This document shows positions 34,645 to 43,439 of a stretch of DNA of 64,000 nucleotides, piece by piece; the stretch's first letter is position 1; every line of letters begins with the position of its first letter. The notes below the pieces were generated by a model. It was not told where the DNA came from. It searched no databases and saw only the letters and a program-made list of their open reading frames with translations. Source of the stretch: Variovorax flavidus (GTDB taxonomy: Bacteria > Pseudomonadota > Gammaproteobacteria > Burkholderiales > Burkholderiaceae_C); contig NZ_JASZYE010000007.1 in NCBI RefSeq assembly GCF_030317145.1, forward strand, positions 124,001 to 188,000, in the 5' to 3' direction. The translations under genes were made by a program, and so were the position numbers.

Positions 34645-35799
34645 CTACCGGCCAGTCGGCGTACCCAGATCGCGATAGGTGATCGCGGTCGTGGCGGTCG
34701 GGAGGATGAGGTTCAGCACCCGGTTCCACTGGACCAGCGGGACGGGGTCGACGTACACCACGTCCTTGGGCTTCAGCGCGAAGCCGTCCGCCATCGCGAT
34801 GGCCGTCGGCGTGCGCGCGTCGAGATGGAAGATCGCCTGGCCCTTCGCCTCGTTGCGGATCACGTAGATCTGGATCGGGTTGGCCGTGGTCAGGTTGAGC
34901 CCGCCAACCTCGATGAGCGCGTCGTTCAGGCTCAGCCGGCCGCTGCGCAGCATGACGCCCATCTGCTGCGTCACTTCACCCATCACGGTGACCTTGCTTT
35001 CGTCGCGGTTGCGCACATAGATCATGTCGCCGGACTTCAGCGGAATGCGGCTCGGGTCGATGCCGGCATCGGCCATGGCGATCAGGTCGATGCGCGTCGT
35101 CTTTCCGTCGCGCGTGAGGTTCACGGAGGTCCGGTCGCCGGTCGGCGCCACGCCGCCCGCGCGATTGAGCGCCTCGGAAAGCGTCATCGGAATGTCCGTG
35201 AACACCTGCAGGCCCGGCGTGCGCACTTCACCCTCCATGTAGGCACGCTTGCTCCGGAACGCCTCGACGCGCACGCTGAGTTGCGGATTCTTGAAGACCC
35301 GCGACAACCGCTGCACGACGGCCTCTTCGAGTTCCTGGATGGTCATGCCGACCACGTTCAGCTTGCCCACGTAGGGAAAGCTCAGATGCCCCGTGTTCGA
35401 CACGATGTAGCCGGGCGCCGGCGAGACGCTGGCCGGATCGGCCACCGTGGTCGCCGGAACCGTGCTGAAAACCATCTCAGGGTGATCGAAGACCACGATG
35501 CCCACGACATCGCCAATGCCGATGCGGTACGGCCCGGCGTCGCCGATCAGCGCCATCACGTCCGGACCGAGCTTGGTCTGGAGCGTGGCCGCGCGCTGCG
35601 CCCGGATGAGATCGGGCGTGATCTCGGTGATGGCGCCCGCAGGTGGCGGATCGATCTCGGAGGTCGAGAAGCCCGACGGCGAGACCGCCTTGGAGGCGTC
35701 ATTGCTGGCGGAGCGGAAGCCCGGCGCCAGGGGCGCGCAACCTTGGACCAGGAAGCTGGCGGCGACCAACAAAGCGGCATGTAGTGGAAGACTTTTCAA
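34645..35799 (-). CDS. wza: Outer-membrane polysaccharide export lipoprotein Wza
   Basis: Outer-membrane channel for the polysaccharide. Starting at TTG 35799 the protein is 384 residues and opens MKSLPLHAALLVAASFLVQGC, a lipoprotein signal with the lipidated cysteine at position 21. A GGAG Shine-Dalgarno lies 6 nt upstream (35809-35806). The frame is also open to an ATG at 35859, but that would bury the signal sequence, so TTG is preferred. It carries the Poly_export domain (about 65-165) and two SLBB domains (about 175-360). First gene of wza-wzb-wzc, with a promoter candidate 50 nt upstream. Confidence 0.92.
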   Translation of the reverse strand: MKSLPLHAALLVAASFLVQGCAPLAPGFRSASNDASKAVSPSGFSTSEIDPPPAGAITEITPDLIRAQRAATLQTKLGPDVMALIGDAGPYRIGIGDVVGIVVFDHPEMVFSTVPATTVADPASVSPAPGYIVSNTGHLSFPYVGKLNVVGMTIQELEEAVVQRLSRVFKNPQLSVRVEAFRSKRAYMEGEVRTPGLQVFTDIPMTLSEALNRAGGVAPTGDRTSVNLTRDGKTTRIDLIAMADAGIDPSRIPLKSGDMIYVRNRDESKVTVMGEVTQQMGVMLRSGRLSLNDALIEVGGLNLTTANPIQIYVIRNEAKGQAIFHLDARTPTAIAMADGFALKPKDVVYVDPVPLVQWNRVLNLILPTATTAITYRDLGTPTGR

Positions 35800-35850
35800 A
35801 ACCAACTCCGCATCGTGACCCAGAAATGAATACTTTTGCAAACAGTTACG

Positions 35851-35879
35851 ACTGTACATCAGGAAATCGGGCTACTCAA
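35851..35879 (-). promoter_or_regulatory. Candidate wza-wzb-wzc promoter
   Basis: On the minus strand TTGAGT (35879-35874) and TACAGT (35856-35851), each 4 of 6 matches, separated by exactly 17 nt. It lies between the haem-operon terminator and the TTG start of wza, so it would drive the export genes separately. Confidence 0.5.
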
Positions 35880-35930
35880 ACCCTTTCTTGGCGTAGGTCG
35901 TAAGGCAGAGGCGACCCGGATTTATCACCT

Positions 35931-35967
35931 AAAAAAGCGATGCGGGCTGTAGGCGTATTGCCCGCAT
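35931..35967 (-). terminator. Intrinsic terminator after hemY
   Basis: Perfect 8-bp stem ATGCGGGC/GCCCGCAT (35940-35947 with 35960-35967), 12-nt loop. Read on the minus strand it is followed by CGC and six T residues (35936-35931). It separates the hem operon from wza, which reads the same way. Confidence 0.8.
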
Positions 35968-36036
35968 TGAAACTTTTGGGCTAATCGGCCACGCTACCAA
36001 TTCGATAGCATTCACTCCGCACGCAGCGGAGAGTTG

Positions 36037-37320
36037 TTAGGGATTCTCTGTTTGAGCGGCGCGTTTCCAGGCCGCCGAGGCCTGGTCCGCGTCGTCGCGC
36101 GCTTCGGCGAGTTGTGCGAGCGCCTGCCACGCCCGTCGATGTAGGTTCGTGTCCTGCAAGCCAAGTCCGGCCTGTGTGAGCAACTGTTGCGCCTTGCCCC
36201 AGAGTTGGCGCCGCATGCAGGCCATGCCGGCAAGGTACTGCAGGTTGGCGTCGCGCGGGTTGTTCCGCTGCGCGGATTCGATGCGAGCCAGCCATTCGGC
36301 GTCGACCGAATCGAGACCCGCTTCAAGGGCTCGCACCAGCCTGACCCGCAGGGATTCGCCCAAGCTCTGCGGCTGCTCGATCATGCGCTCCCAGACGGGC
36401 AGCAGCCATGCGCGTGCCAGCGTGAGATCGCCGCGCAGCGCCACCATGCGCTGGGCCGCGTGGATCGCGACCTCGGGCATCTCGCGCTCCCAGCTTTCGA
36501 ACTCGTTCCAGGCCCGCAGCAGCTGGGCGGGATCGTGCGCGCCCGACAGCAGTTCGGTTGCCAGCCCGCGAATGATGCTCTGCGCCGCGGCATCCGAGAA
36601 GGCCCGGTGCTTGGCCAGCAGGCGCGCGGTTTCGAGCGCCTCGAGCGTCCGGCGGTCCTGCCGCGCCGCCTTCAGGCGCAAGCGCAAGGCCAGCGTGCGC
36701 CGTTGCGCACCCTGCGGCAGTTCCTCCAGACGCGCCAGCGTGCCGGGCGCATCGCGGTCGTCCAGCGCCCAGCGGGCTGCGCGCAATTGCACGCCCTCGC
36801 GCGTTTCGGGCGTCGACAGGACTCCGCGCTCCGCGCTTTCGTTGAGGGCCTGCTGAAGGTGCGCATCGCGCGCGGGCCGGTCCTGCAACGATTGCGCGCT
36901 CTCGGCCGCGAGCAGATGCGCCATGACACGCACCTGCAGCGCCTGCGGCAGCCGTGCATCCAGCGCAGCGAGCGCTCTCTCCTGCGACAGCGCGGCCAGT
37001 GCGGCCTTGCGTGCGCGCGAAAAGCGGCCGGCCAGCAGTTGCACCGCCGCATCGAGCACTGCGGCATGCAGGGCACGCTCCTTTTGCTGCATGCGCCACT
37101 GGCGCGCCTGCTTCGGCAGAGAGAACAGCGCGGAAAGACCGCGAAGTGCGACATGCAGCAGCACGAACGCCGCCAACAGGAGCAACAGCACCAGGTTCAG
37201 CGACAGGTCGACGCGCCATGGCGGCCAGAAGACGGTGATCGTGCCCTGGTTGTTGCCCGCGAACAGGGCGACCGCAGCCGCGATCCCGAAGAGTGCAAGA
37301 AACCAGAGGGCTGCGCGCAT
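36037..37320 (-). CDS. hemY: HemY, haem-operon TPR membrane protein
   Basis: Membrane protein of 427 residues of the HemY family, conserved downstream of hemX; its role in porphyrin metabolism is not established, and it is not the protoporphyrinogen oxidase that shares the name. Two N-terminal membrane segments (about 4-22 and 40-62) are followed by alpha-helical TPR-type repeats to the C-terminus. It follows hemX by 6 nt and is closed by a terminator about 70 nt downstream. Confidence 0.9.
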   Translation of the reverse strand: MRAALWFLALFGIAAAVALFAGNNQGTITVFWPPWRVDLSLNLVLLLLLAAFVLLHVALRGLSALFSLPKQARQWRMQQKERALHAAVLDAAVQLLAGRFSRARKAALAALSQERALAALDARLPQALQVRVMAHLLAAESAQSLQDRPARDAHLQQALNESAERGVLSTPETREGVQLRAARWALDDRDAPGTLARLEELPQGAQRRTLALRLRLKAARQDRRTLEALETARLLAKHRAFSDAAAQSIIRGLATELLSGAHDPAQLLRAWNEFESWEREMPEVAIHAAQRMVALRGDLTLARAWLLPVWERMIEQPQSLGESLRVRLVRALEAGLDSVDAEWLARIESAQRNNPRDANLQYLAGMACMRRQLWGKAQQLLTQAGLGLQDTNLHRRAWQALAQLAEARDDADQASAAWKRAAQTENP

Positions 37321-37326
37321 ACCCGA

Positions 37327-38406
37327 CTAGCGACCGGCCGCGGCCGTCGCCAACGCCGCCAGGGTTTCATCGACGCGAGGCGGCTCGCTGGTCTTCACCT
37401 GCGCCTGGAGTTGCTGCACCAGCGTGGCAGCGGCCTGGACGCGGCGCGAGGCCGGATCGAAATAGCGATTGATCGATGTCGAGACCGTCGCGAGTTCGCC
37501 GCGGGCCGTATCGACCTGCCGCGACAGCAGCGCCAGGCGCGCGTTGAGCAGCTTGAGCTTGAGGTTCTCGCGCAGGAAGAAGGTCTGGTCCGGCGTCAGC
37601 AGCACCGCCTCGGGGCGCTCGATGCGCCCGACCCGCAGCAGCGAGCGTGCCTCGTTGCGCACCATCAGCAGGGCGCGCTGCCACCATGGCGCATCCACCG
37701 GCACGGGTTCGACCTGCAGTGCGTTCGCGCCCGAACCGCGCATGCCCACCGCATTGAGCACGGGCAGGTCGTCCACGCTGCGAATGAGTTCGTCAAGCTT
37801 CTGGAGCGCCTCGCCGTTGTCGGCGCTCGCGCTGCTGCGAAGCCGGTCGGCATCGTGCTGCATCGCGCGTTGGAGCGGGGCAAGACGCGGCTGCGCGGCG
37901 CGCGAAATGCGCAGGTCGCCCGCCTTGAGCGCGGCGAGCAAGGGCTGGACGTTGCCAGTGACCTGCGCCTGCTGCAGTGCCAGCCGCACGGCAGCCTCGA
38001 TGTCGACGACCAGATTCTCGTCGCGCGAGCGCGAAAGACTCTGCATCAGCTCCTCGAGCTGGGAGCGTTGCAGCGCCACCTCGCCCACGCGCGTCTCCGC
38101 GAGGGCGAGCCGCGCCGCCGTGTCGCGCACGACTTCATGGGCCTGGCGCGCAAGGGTGCGGGCCTCCAGGGATTGGGCAAGTGCATCGGCGCTCTGGCGC
38201 GCGAGCTGCTCCTGCATGCCGCTGACCTTCTGCCAGAGCGCCAGTGACATCACCAGCGCGGCCAGCGCAACGACGGCCAGGATGGCGAACACGATTTTCG
38301 AGAGCAGCGCCACAGCCGCCGCATGGCTCGTCTGCAGGGGGGTCGGCACCGGAGCGCGCACCACAGGTTCCTGCAGGGACTCATTCAAGACGGAAGCGTC
38401 GCTCAT
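37327..38406 (-). CDS. hemX: HemX, uroporphyrinogen-III C-methyltransferase-like membrane protein
   Basis: HemX-family protein of 359 residues. One membrane helix near residues 36-58 (FAILAVVALAALVMSLALW) is followed by a coiled coil and a helical domain (about 70-330). Annotated in databases as a methyltransferase, but the family lacks a clear SAM site, so enzyme activity is doubtful. The ATG at 38406 overlaps the hemD stop codon by 4 nt; a much longer upstream frame within hemD is rejected. Confidence 0.9.
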   Translation of the reverse strand: MSDASVLNESLQEPVVRAPVPTPLQTSHAAAVALLSKIVFAILAVVALAALVMSLALWQKVSGMQEQLARQSADALAQSLEARTLARQAHEVVRDTAARLALAETRVGEVALQRSQLEELMQSLSRSRDENLVVDIEAAVRLALQQAQVTGNVQPLLAALKAGDLRISRAAQPRLAPLQRAMQHDADRLRSSASADNGEALQKLDELIRSVDDLPVLNAVGMRGSGANALQVEPVPVDAPWWQRALLMVRNEARSLLRVGRIERPEAVLLTPDQTFFLRENLKLKLLNARLALLSRQVDTARGELATVSTSINRYFDPASRRVQAAATLVQQLQAQVKTSEPPRVDETLAALATAAAGR

Positions 38407-39173
38407 GCGAGGGATTCTATCGACGCGACCAGAGCCACCTGCGAAGGGCTGGAGACTCGCACACGGCCAAAACCCGCGGCGCGCGCCGCATCCGCGATGC
38501 GCTCGTGCGTGGCAATCGCGCGCGCAGCGGTCCACTGCGTGCCGGGCATGCACCGGCACAGATTGGCGATGGCCTCCGAGCTGCTGAAAAGCCAGATGGA
38601 GTCGCCCGACGCACCTTCTGCCGCGAGACGGCGCTCGGCCTCGTCGAAGGTCGGCGCCAGACGCCGATAGGCTGCCACTTCATCGCAAGCACCTCCGGCC
38701 GCGGTGATCTCGCGCGCAAGCCAGTCACGCCCCCCGATCCGACCCGATGCATCGCCGCCGCGCACGATCAGCACCCGTGTTCCTGGCCGCACCTGCGGCC
38801 GCACACGCGCCCACAAGGCTTCGGAGTCAAACTGCGCCGCATCCGGGGGCGGCGCGTCGATCGAAGCCGCGGGCACGCCGGCTTCCAGCAGCCCGCGCGC
38901 AGTCCCGGGGCCCGTTCCCCAGAAGCGCGAACGCGCGGCCGCGCTGGCGTCGATGCCCGTGAAGAAGTGCTCGGCCGCTGCGGCACTCACGAACATCAAC
39001 GCGTCGTAGTCGGAAAGGCGTTCCCGCACTGCATGAAGCAGCTTCCCGTCTTGCAGCGGCTCGATGGCGATCAAGGGCAACGCGAGGGCATCCAGCCCCG
39101 CGGCCCGTAATTCGCCGACCCAGCGCGCAGCCTCGCGAGCCGGGCGCGTGACGATCACGCGTGCTGCCGCCAT
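38403..39173 (-). CDS. hemD: Uroporphyrinogen-III synthase
   Basis: Cyclises hydroxymethylbilane with ring-D inversion to uroporphyrinogen III. The 256-residue protein has the two-lobed family architecture, with VTRPAREAARWVGELRAAG at the N-terminus, PLIAIEP, and a conserved FVSAAAAEHFF region; the family is weakly conserved and has no strict catalytic motif. It lies 48 nt after hemC and overlaps hemX by 4 nt. Confidence 0.93.
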   Translation of the reverse strand: MAAARVIVTRPAREAARWVGELRAAGLDALALPLIAIEPLQDGKLLHAVRERLSDYDALMFVSAAAAEHFFTGIDASAAARSRFWGTGPGTARGLLEAGVPAASIDAPPPDAAQFDSEALWARVRPQVRPGTRVLIVRGGDASGRIGGRDWLAREITAAGGACDEVAAYRRLAPTFDEAERRLAAEGASGDSIWLFSSSEAIANLCRCMPGTQWTAARAIATHERIADAARAAGFGRVRVSSPSQVALVASIESLA

Positions 39174-39221
39174 GTCGTGTCTCCATGGCGCGCGAGCGCG
39201 GCGCGTCGGGCGTGTTTCATT

Positions 39222-40127
39222 TCAATGCGCGCCGGCGGCGCGCAGCATCCTTGCGGCATCGTCGCCGAGCGCACCGGCCTGCGCGAAGTCCGTTGCTTCG
39301 GCGAATGAATGCACCCGCACCAGTGGTTCCGAGCCTTCAGGGTCGCCCCAGGCCGCGTCGATGCGCAGGCCGCCATCGGACTGCCATCTCGCATGGGCTG
39401 CCAGCGGCATGGAGCAGCTGCCGCCCATCGCGCGGCTGACCGCGCGCTCGGCCGCAGTCGCGAGCCAGTCGTTGCGGCTCGAAAGCGGCGCAAGCAGATC
39501 GATCAAGTCTTGGCGATCCGCGCGCACCTCGATGCCCAGAGCGCCCTGCCCTGCGGCGGGCAGCATGGTGTCGGGCTCGAAGGTCTGCCGGATGCGGCTT
39601 TCCAGGCCGAGCCGCTTCAAGCCAGCCGCGGCCAGCACGATCGCGTCGTACTGGCCTTCGTCGAGCTTGCGCAGCCGCGTGTCGAGGTTGCCGCGCAGGG
39701 GCTCGATCCGCAGATCGGGCCGCAGCGCGCGCAGCAACACCACGCGGCGCAGGCTGCTGGTGCCGACCACCGCGCCTTGCGGCAGGCCGTCGAGCGACGG
39801 GTAGCGCGGAGACACCAGCGCATCGCGAGGATCCTCGCGTTCCAGCACGCAGGCCAGCGCGAAGCCGTCGGGCAGGTCCATCGGCACATCCTTGAGCGAG
39901 TGCACCGCGATGTCGGCGCGCCCTTCTTCGAGTGCGAGTTCGAGCTCCTTGACGAACAGGCCCTTGCCGCCGACCTTGCTCAGCGAGCGGTCGAGGATCT
40001 GGTCGCCACGAGTCGTCATGCCGAGCAGGCCGACCGTGTGGCCTTGTTCTTGCAGGAGGGCCTTGACGTGCTCGGCTTGCCACATGGCCAGCCGGCTTTC
40101 GCGCGTGGCGATGACGATGTTGCTCAA
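39222..40127 (-). CDS. hemC: Hydroxymethylbilane synthase (porphobilinogen deaminase)
   Basis: Polymerises four porphobilinogens. The 301-residue protein has the dipyrromethane-cofactor cysteine C238 (GSCSMPLAAH), the catalytic aspartate in HSLKDVPMDLP (near residue 80), and the arginine-rich stretch GTSSLRRVVLLR. First gene of hemC-hemD-hemX-hemY, divergent from ppc across 95 nt that must hold both promoters. Confidence 0.97.
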   Translation of the reverse strand: MSNIVIATRESRLAMWQAEHVKALLQEQGHTVGLLGMTTRGDQILDRSLSKVGGKGLFVKELELALEEGRADIAVHSLKDVPMDLPDGFALACVLEREDPRDALVSPRYPSLDGLPQGAVVGTSSLRRVVLLRALRPDLRIEPLRGNLDTRLRKLDEGQYDAIVLAAAGLKRLGLESRIRQTFEPDTMLPAAGQGALGIEVRADRQDLIDLLAPLSSRNDWLATAAERAVSRAMGGSCSMPLAAHARWQSDGGLRIDAAWGDPEGSEPLVRVHSFAEATDFAQAGALGDDAARMLRAAGAH

Positions 40128-40222
40128 GACCGTTTTTCCAATGAGAAAGAGACCCGTGGGATGCTAGCATGTTGCGCCGCAGCAACGTCGCCGCAGGCCC
40201 ATCGAACGAGGAGATGTTCCGA

Positions 40223-43069
40223 ATGAAGACGAGCCCCGCCCCGGCTGCCTCCAAGCGCCGGCACAGTGACGAAGACCTGCCCCTCATCAACGACATCCGG
40301 CTCCTGGGCCGCATCCTCGGCGATGTGATCCGCGAGCAGGAAGGCGCAGAGAGCTACGCGCTGGTCGAAAAGATCCGCACCCTGTCGGTGGCATTCCGGC
40401 GCGACGCGGACCACGCGGCGGACCGCGCGCTCAAGAATCTGCTCAAGGGCCTGAGCGCGGCCGAGACGGTGCGGGTCATCCGCGCCTTCACGTACTTCAG
40501 CCATCTTGCGAATCTGGCCGAGGATCGCCACCAGATCCGGCGCCGCACCGAGGCCGACCGCGCCGGCGAGAGCGCCGATGGCAGCCTGGAAGTCGCGCTC
40601 GCGCGCATCCGCAAGGCCGGCATCAAGCCCGAGGCGGTGGTGGAATCGCTCGCGCACAGCTACGTGTCGCCGGTGCTCACCGCGCACCCGACGGAGGTGC
40701 AGCGCAAGAGCATCCTGGACGCCGAGCGCGCCATCGCGCAATTGCTGACCGCCCGCGACGAGATCGCCTTGCGCCAACGCGCCTTCGCCGGCAAGAAGGA
40801 CGCGCTGACGCCCGTCGAATACGCCGAGAACGAAAGCCAGATGCGCACCCGCGTCACGCAGCTGTGGCAGACGCGCCTCCTGCGCTTCTCCAAGCTCACC
40901 GTGGCGGACGAGATCGAGAACGCGCTGAGCTACTACGAAGCAACCTTCCTGCGCGAAATCCCCCGCGTGTACGCCGACCTGGAGAAGGCGCTGGCCCACG
41001 GCGGTGCCACGCCTTCGGTCGCGCCCTTCCTGCGCATGGGCCAATGGATCGGCGGCGATCGCGACGGCAATCCCAACGTGACGGCCGAGACCCTCGAGTA
41101 CGCGCTGCGCCGCCAGGCCGAACTGGCGCTGCGCCACTACCTGACGGAAGTGCACTACCTCGGTGGAGAGTTGTCGCTGTCGGCCACCCTGGTCGATGTG
41201 TCGGTGGAGATGCAGGCCCTGGCCGAGCGCTCGCCCGACAAGAACGAGCACCGCGTCGACGAGCCCTATCGCCGCGCGCTGACCGGCATCTACTCGCGCC
41301 TGGCTGCGACCCTGCGCGACCTCACCGGCGGCCAGGCTGCGCGCCACGCCGTGCCGCCGCAGAACCCCTACCCCAACGCCGAGGAGTTCCTCGCCGACCT
41401 GCGCACCATCGAGGAATCGCTCGGCGACAAGCACGGTTCGGTGCTGGCCGCGCAGCGCCTGCATCCGCTGATCCGCGCGGTGGAAGTGTTCGGCTTTCAC
41501 CTCGCGACGGTCGACCTGCGCCAAAGCTCGGACAAGCACGAGGCAGTGGTGGCCGAGCTGCTCGCCACCGCGCGCATCGAGCCCGACTATGCCGGTCTGG
41601 CCGAGGACGCCAAACAGACGCTGCTGCTGCGGCTGCTCGACGATGCGCGGCCCTTGCGCGTTCCGGACGCCGACTACTCGCCACTGGCGAAGAGCGAGAT
41701 CGCGATCTTCGCCGCCGCCCGCACGGCGCGAGCGCGCTTCGGCGCAGCGGCCATCCGCCACTACATCATCAGCCACACCGAGACAGTGAGCGACCTGCTC
41801 GAAGCCTTCCTGCTGCAAAAGGAAGTGGGCCTGTTGCGCGGAACACTGGCCGAGAACGCCACCTGCGACCTGATCGTCGTGCCGCTGTTCGAGACCATCG
41901 AGGACTTGCGCAACGCGGCCCCCATCGTGCGCGCCTTCTACGCGTTGCCCGGCATCCATGCGCTGATCCAGCGCTCGGGCGCGGAGCAGGATGTGATGCT
42001 CGGCTACAGCGACAGCAACAAGGACGGCGGCATCTTCACCAGCAACTGGGAGCTGTACCGCGCCGGACTTGCGCTGGTCGCGCTCTTCGACGAGCTGAAC
42101 AAGGAGAGCGGCGTGCCCATCCGGCTGCGCATGTTCCACGGCCGCGGCGGCACGGTGGGACGCGGCGGCGGTCCGAGCTACCAGGCGATCCTCGCGCAGC
42201 CGCCGGGCACGGTGCGCGGGCAGATCCGCCTGACCGAACAGGGCGAAGTGATTGGCTCGAAGTACGCCAACCACGAGATCGGCCGGCGCAACCTGGAAAC
42301 GCTGGTCGCCGCCACGCTGGAAGCCACGCTGCTGCCAACCGCCAAGCCCGCGCCGGCAGCCTTCGTCACGGCCGCGGCCGAACTGTCGGCGGCCAGCATG
42401 GCAGCCTATCGGGCACTCGTGTATGAAACGCCCGGCTTCGGCGACTACTTCTTCAGTGCCACGCCGATCCGCGAGATCGCCGAACTCAACATCGGGTCGC
42501 GGCCCGCTTCGCGCAATCCGAGCCGCAGCATCGAGGACTTGCGGGCAGTGCCCTGGAGTTTCAGCTGGGGGCAGTGCCGGCTCACGCTGCCCGGCTGGTA
42601 TGGCTTCGGCTCCGCCATCGAGCAATTCCTGGCGGAGGCCGCCAATCCTGCCGCGCGCAAGGAACGCCACGCATTGCTGCAGCGCATGTACGCACAGTGG
42701 CCCTTCTTCCGCACGCTGCTGTCGAACATGGACATGGTGCTCGCCAAGAGCGACCTCGCCCTGGCCTCGCGTTACTCGGAGCTGGTGGCCGAGCGCAAGC
42801 TGCGCCAGAAGGTGTTCTCGATGATCGACGCCGAATGGCACCGCACCTCGGATGCCCTGGTGCTCATCACGGGCGCAAGGCAGCGCCTGGAGGGCAATGC
42901 CGAGATGCAGCGCTCCATTCGCCACCGCTTCCCCTACATCGACCCGCTCCATCACCTGCAGGTGGAATTGATGCGGCGCTATCGCGCGGGGCAGGACGAC
43001 GAGCGGCTGCAGCGCGGCATCCACATGTCGATCAACGGGGTCGCGGCGGGCTTGCGAAACACCGGCTAG
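40223..43069 (+). CDS. ppc: Phosphoenolpyruvate carboxylase
   Basis: Anaplerotic enzyme forming oxaloacetate from PEP and bicarbonate. The 948-residue protein has the catalytic histidine H155 in LTAHPTEVQRKS, the glycine-rich loop FHGRGGTVGRGGGP (about 650-663), and a C-terminus ending NTG as in the family. The ATG at 40223 is chosen because a GAGGAG Shine-Dalgarno ends 9 nt before it; earlier in-frame starts (40169, 40214) are upstream of or touching it. Divergent from hemC, a common arrangement in Burkholderiales. Confidence 0.97.
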   Translation: MKTSPAPAASKRRHSDEDLPLINDIRLLGRILGDVIREQEGAESYALVEKIRTLSVAFRRDADHAADRALKNLLKGLSAAETVRVIRAFTYFSHLANLAEDRHQIRRRTEADRAGESADGSLEVALARIRKAGIKPEAVVESLAHSYVSPVLTAHPTEVQRKSILDAERAIAQLLTARDEIALRQRAFAGKKDALTPVEYAENESQMRTRVTQLWQTRLLRFSKLTVADEIENALSYYEATFLREIPRVYADLEKALAHGGATPSVAPFLRMGQWIGGDRDGNPNVTAETLEYALRRQAELALRHYLTEVHYLGGELSLSATLVDVSVEMQALAERSPDKNEHRVDEPYRRALTGIYSRLAATLRDLTGGQAARHAVPPQNPYPNAEEFLADLRTIEESLGDKHGSVLAAQRLHPLIRAVEVFGFHLATVDLRQSSDKHEAVVAELLATARIEPDYAGLAEDAKQTLLLRLLDDARPLRVPDADYSPLAKSEIAIFAAARTARARFGAAAIRHYIISHTETVSDLLEAFLLQKEVGLLRGTLAENATCDLIVVPLFETIEDLRNAAPIVRAFYALPGIHALIQRSGAEQDVMLGYSDSNKDGGIFTSNWELYRAGLALVALFDELNKESGVPIRLRMFHGRGGTVGRGGGPSYQAILAQPPGTVRGQIRLTEQGEVIGSKYANHEIGRRNLETLVAATLEATLLPTAKPAPAAFVTAAAELSAASMAAYRALVYETPGFGDYFFSATPIREIAELNIGSRPASRNPSRSIEDLRAVPWSFSWGQCRLTLPGWYGFGSAIEQFLAEAANPAARKERHALLQRMYAQWPFFRTLLSNMDMVLAKSDLALASRYSELVAERKLRQKVFSMIDAEWHRTSDALVLITGARQRLEGNAEMQRSIRHRFPYIDPLHHLQVELMRRYRAGQDDERLQRGIHMSINGVAAGLRNTG

Positions 43070-43220
43070 CGAAGGAGCGATCGCGCGCTGTGCGCCGTCT
43101 CCTACGTCAACATCCGGCGCGGGAGAAAGGAAGGGTATTCGATGAAGAGTACCCTGCCCCTACGTTCACAGCTCTCGCAATCGCGCGGCGGCTCAAGGGC
43201 CGTTCAGAGGAATCTTCGCC

Positions 43221-43439
43221 ATGTCTACCCCGCAATCGCTTGCCCGTTCCCAGATCGACTTCGTCAGCGGCGACTTCGATGCGCTGGCATCCCACATGCG
43301 ACATTGCGCGTTGGCACAGGGGCGATGGTTCGCGGTCAAGAGCCATCTGCAGCGGGTGCGTTCAGTCGCCGCTGGCCGCATCGTGACAATGGCCTGCGTG
43401 GCCGTGGTGCTCGCCATCGGCCTGTTCGCGGTCGCTTGA
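43221..43439 (+). CDS. Small membrane protein directly upstream of ndvB
   Basis: A 72-residue protein not recognised in any family. The N-terminal 48 residues are soluble and positively charged toward the end; one membrane helix fills about 50-71 (MACVAVVLAIGLFAVA). An AGAGGA Shine-Dalgarno lies 9 nt before the ATG, supporting translation. Its TGA overlaps the TTG of ndvB (TTGA), suggesting coupled translation and a functional link to the glucan synthase. The 0.15 kb before it contains only a 6-bp hairpin (AGGGTA/TACCCT near 43131). Confidence 0.6.
   Translation: MSTPQSLARSQIDFVSGDFDALASHMRHCALAQGRWFAVKSHLQRVRSVAAGRIVTMACVAVVLAIGLFAVA

Noticed and set aside
40124..43024. 966-codon antisense ORF opposite ppc
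   Set aside because: Shadow of the high-GC codon use of ppc; arginine/histidine/glutamine-rich with no recognisable domains and no ribosome-binding site.
43142..43435. 98-codon upstream extension of ndvB
   Set aside because: Arginine-rich, unlike NdvB N-termini, and overlaps the better-supported small membrane protein in another frame.
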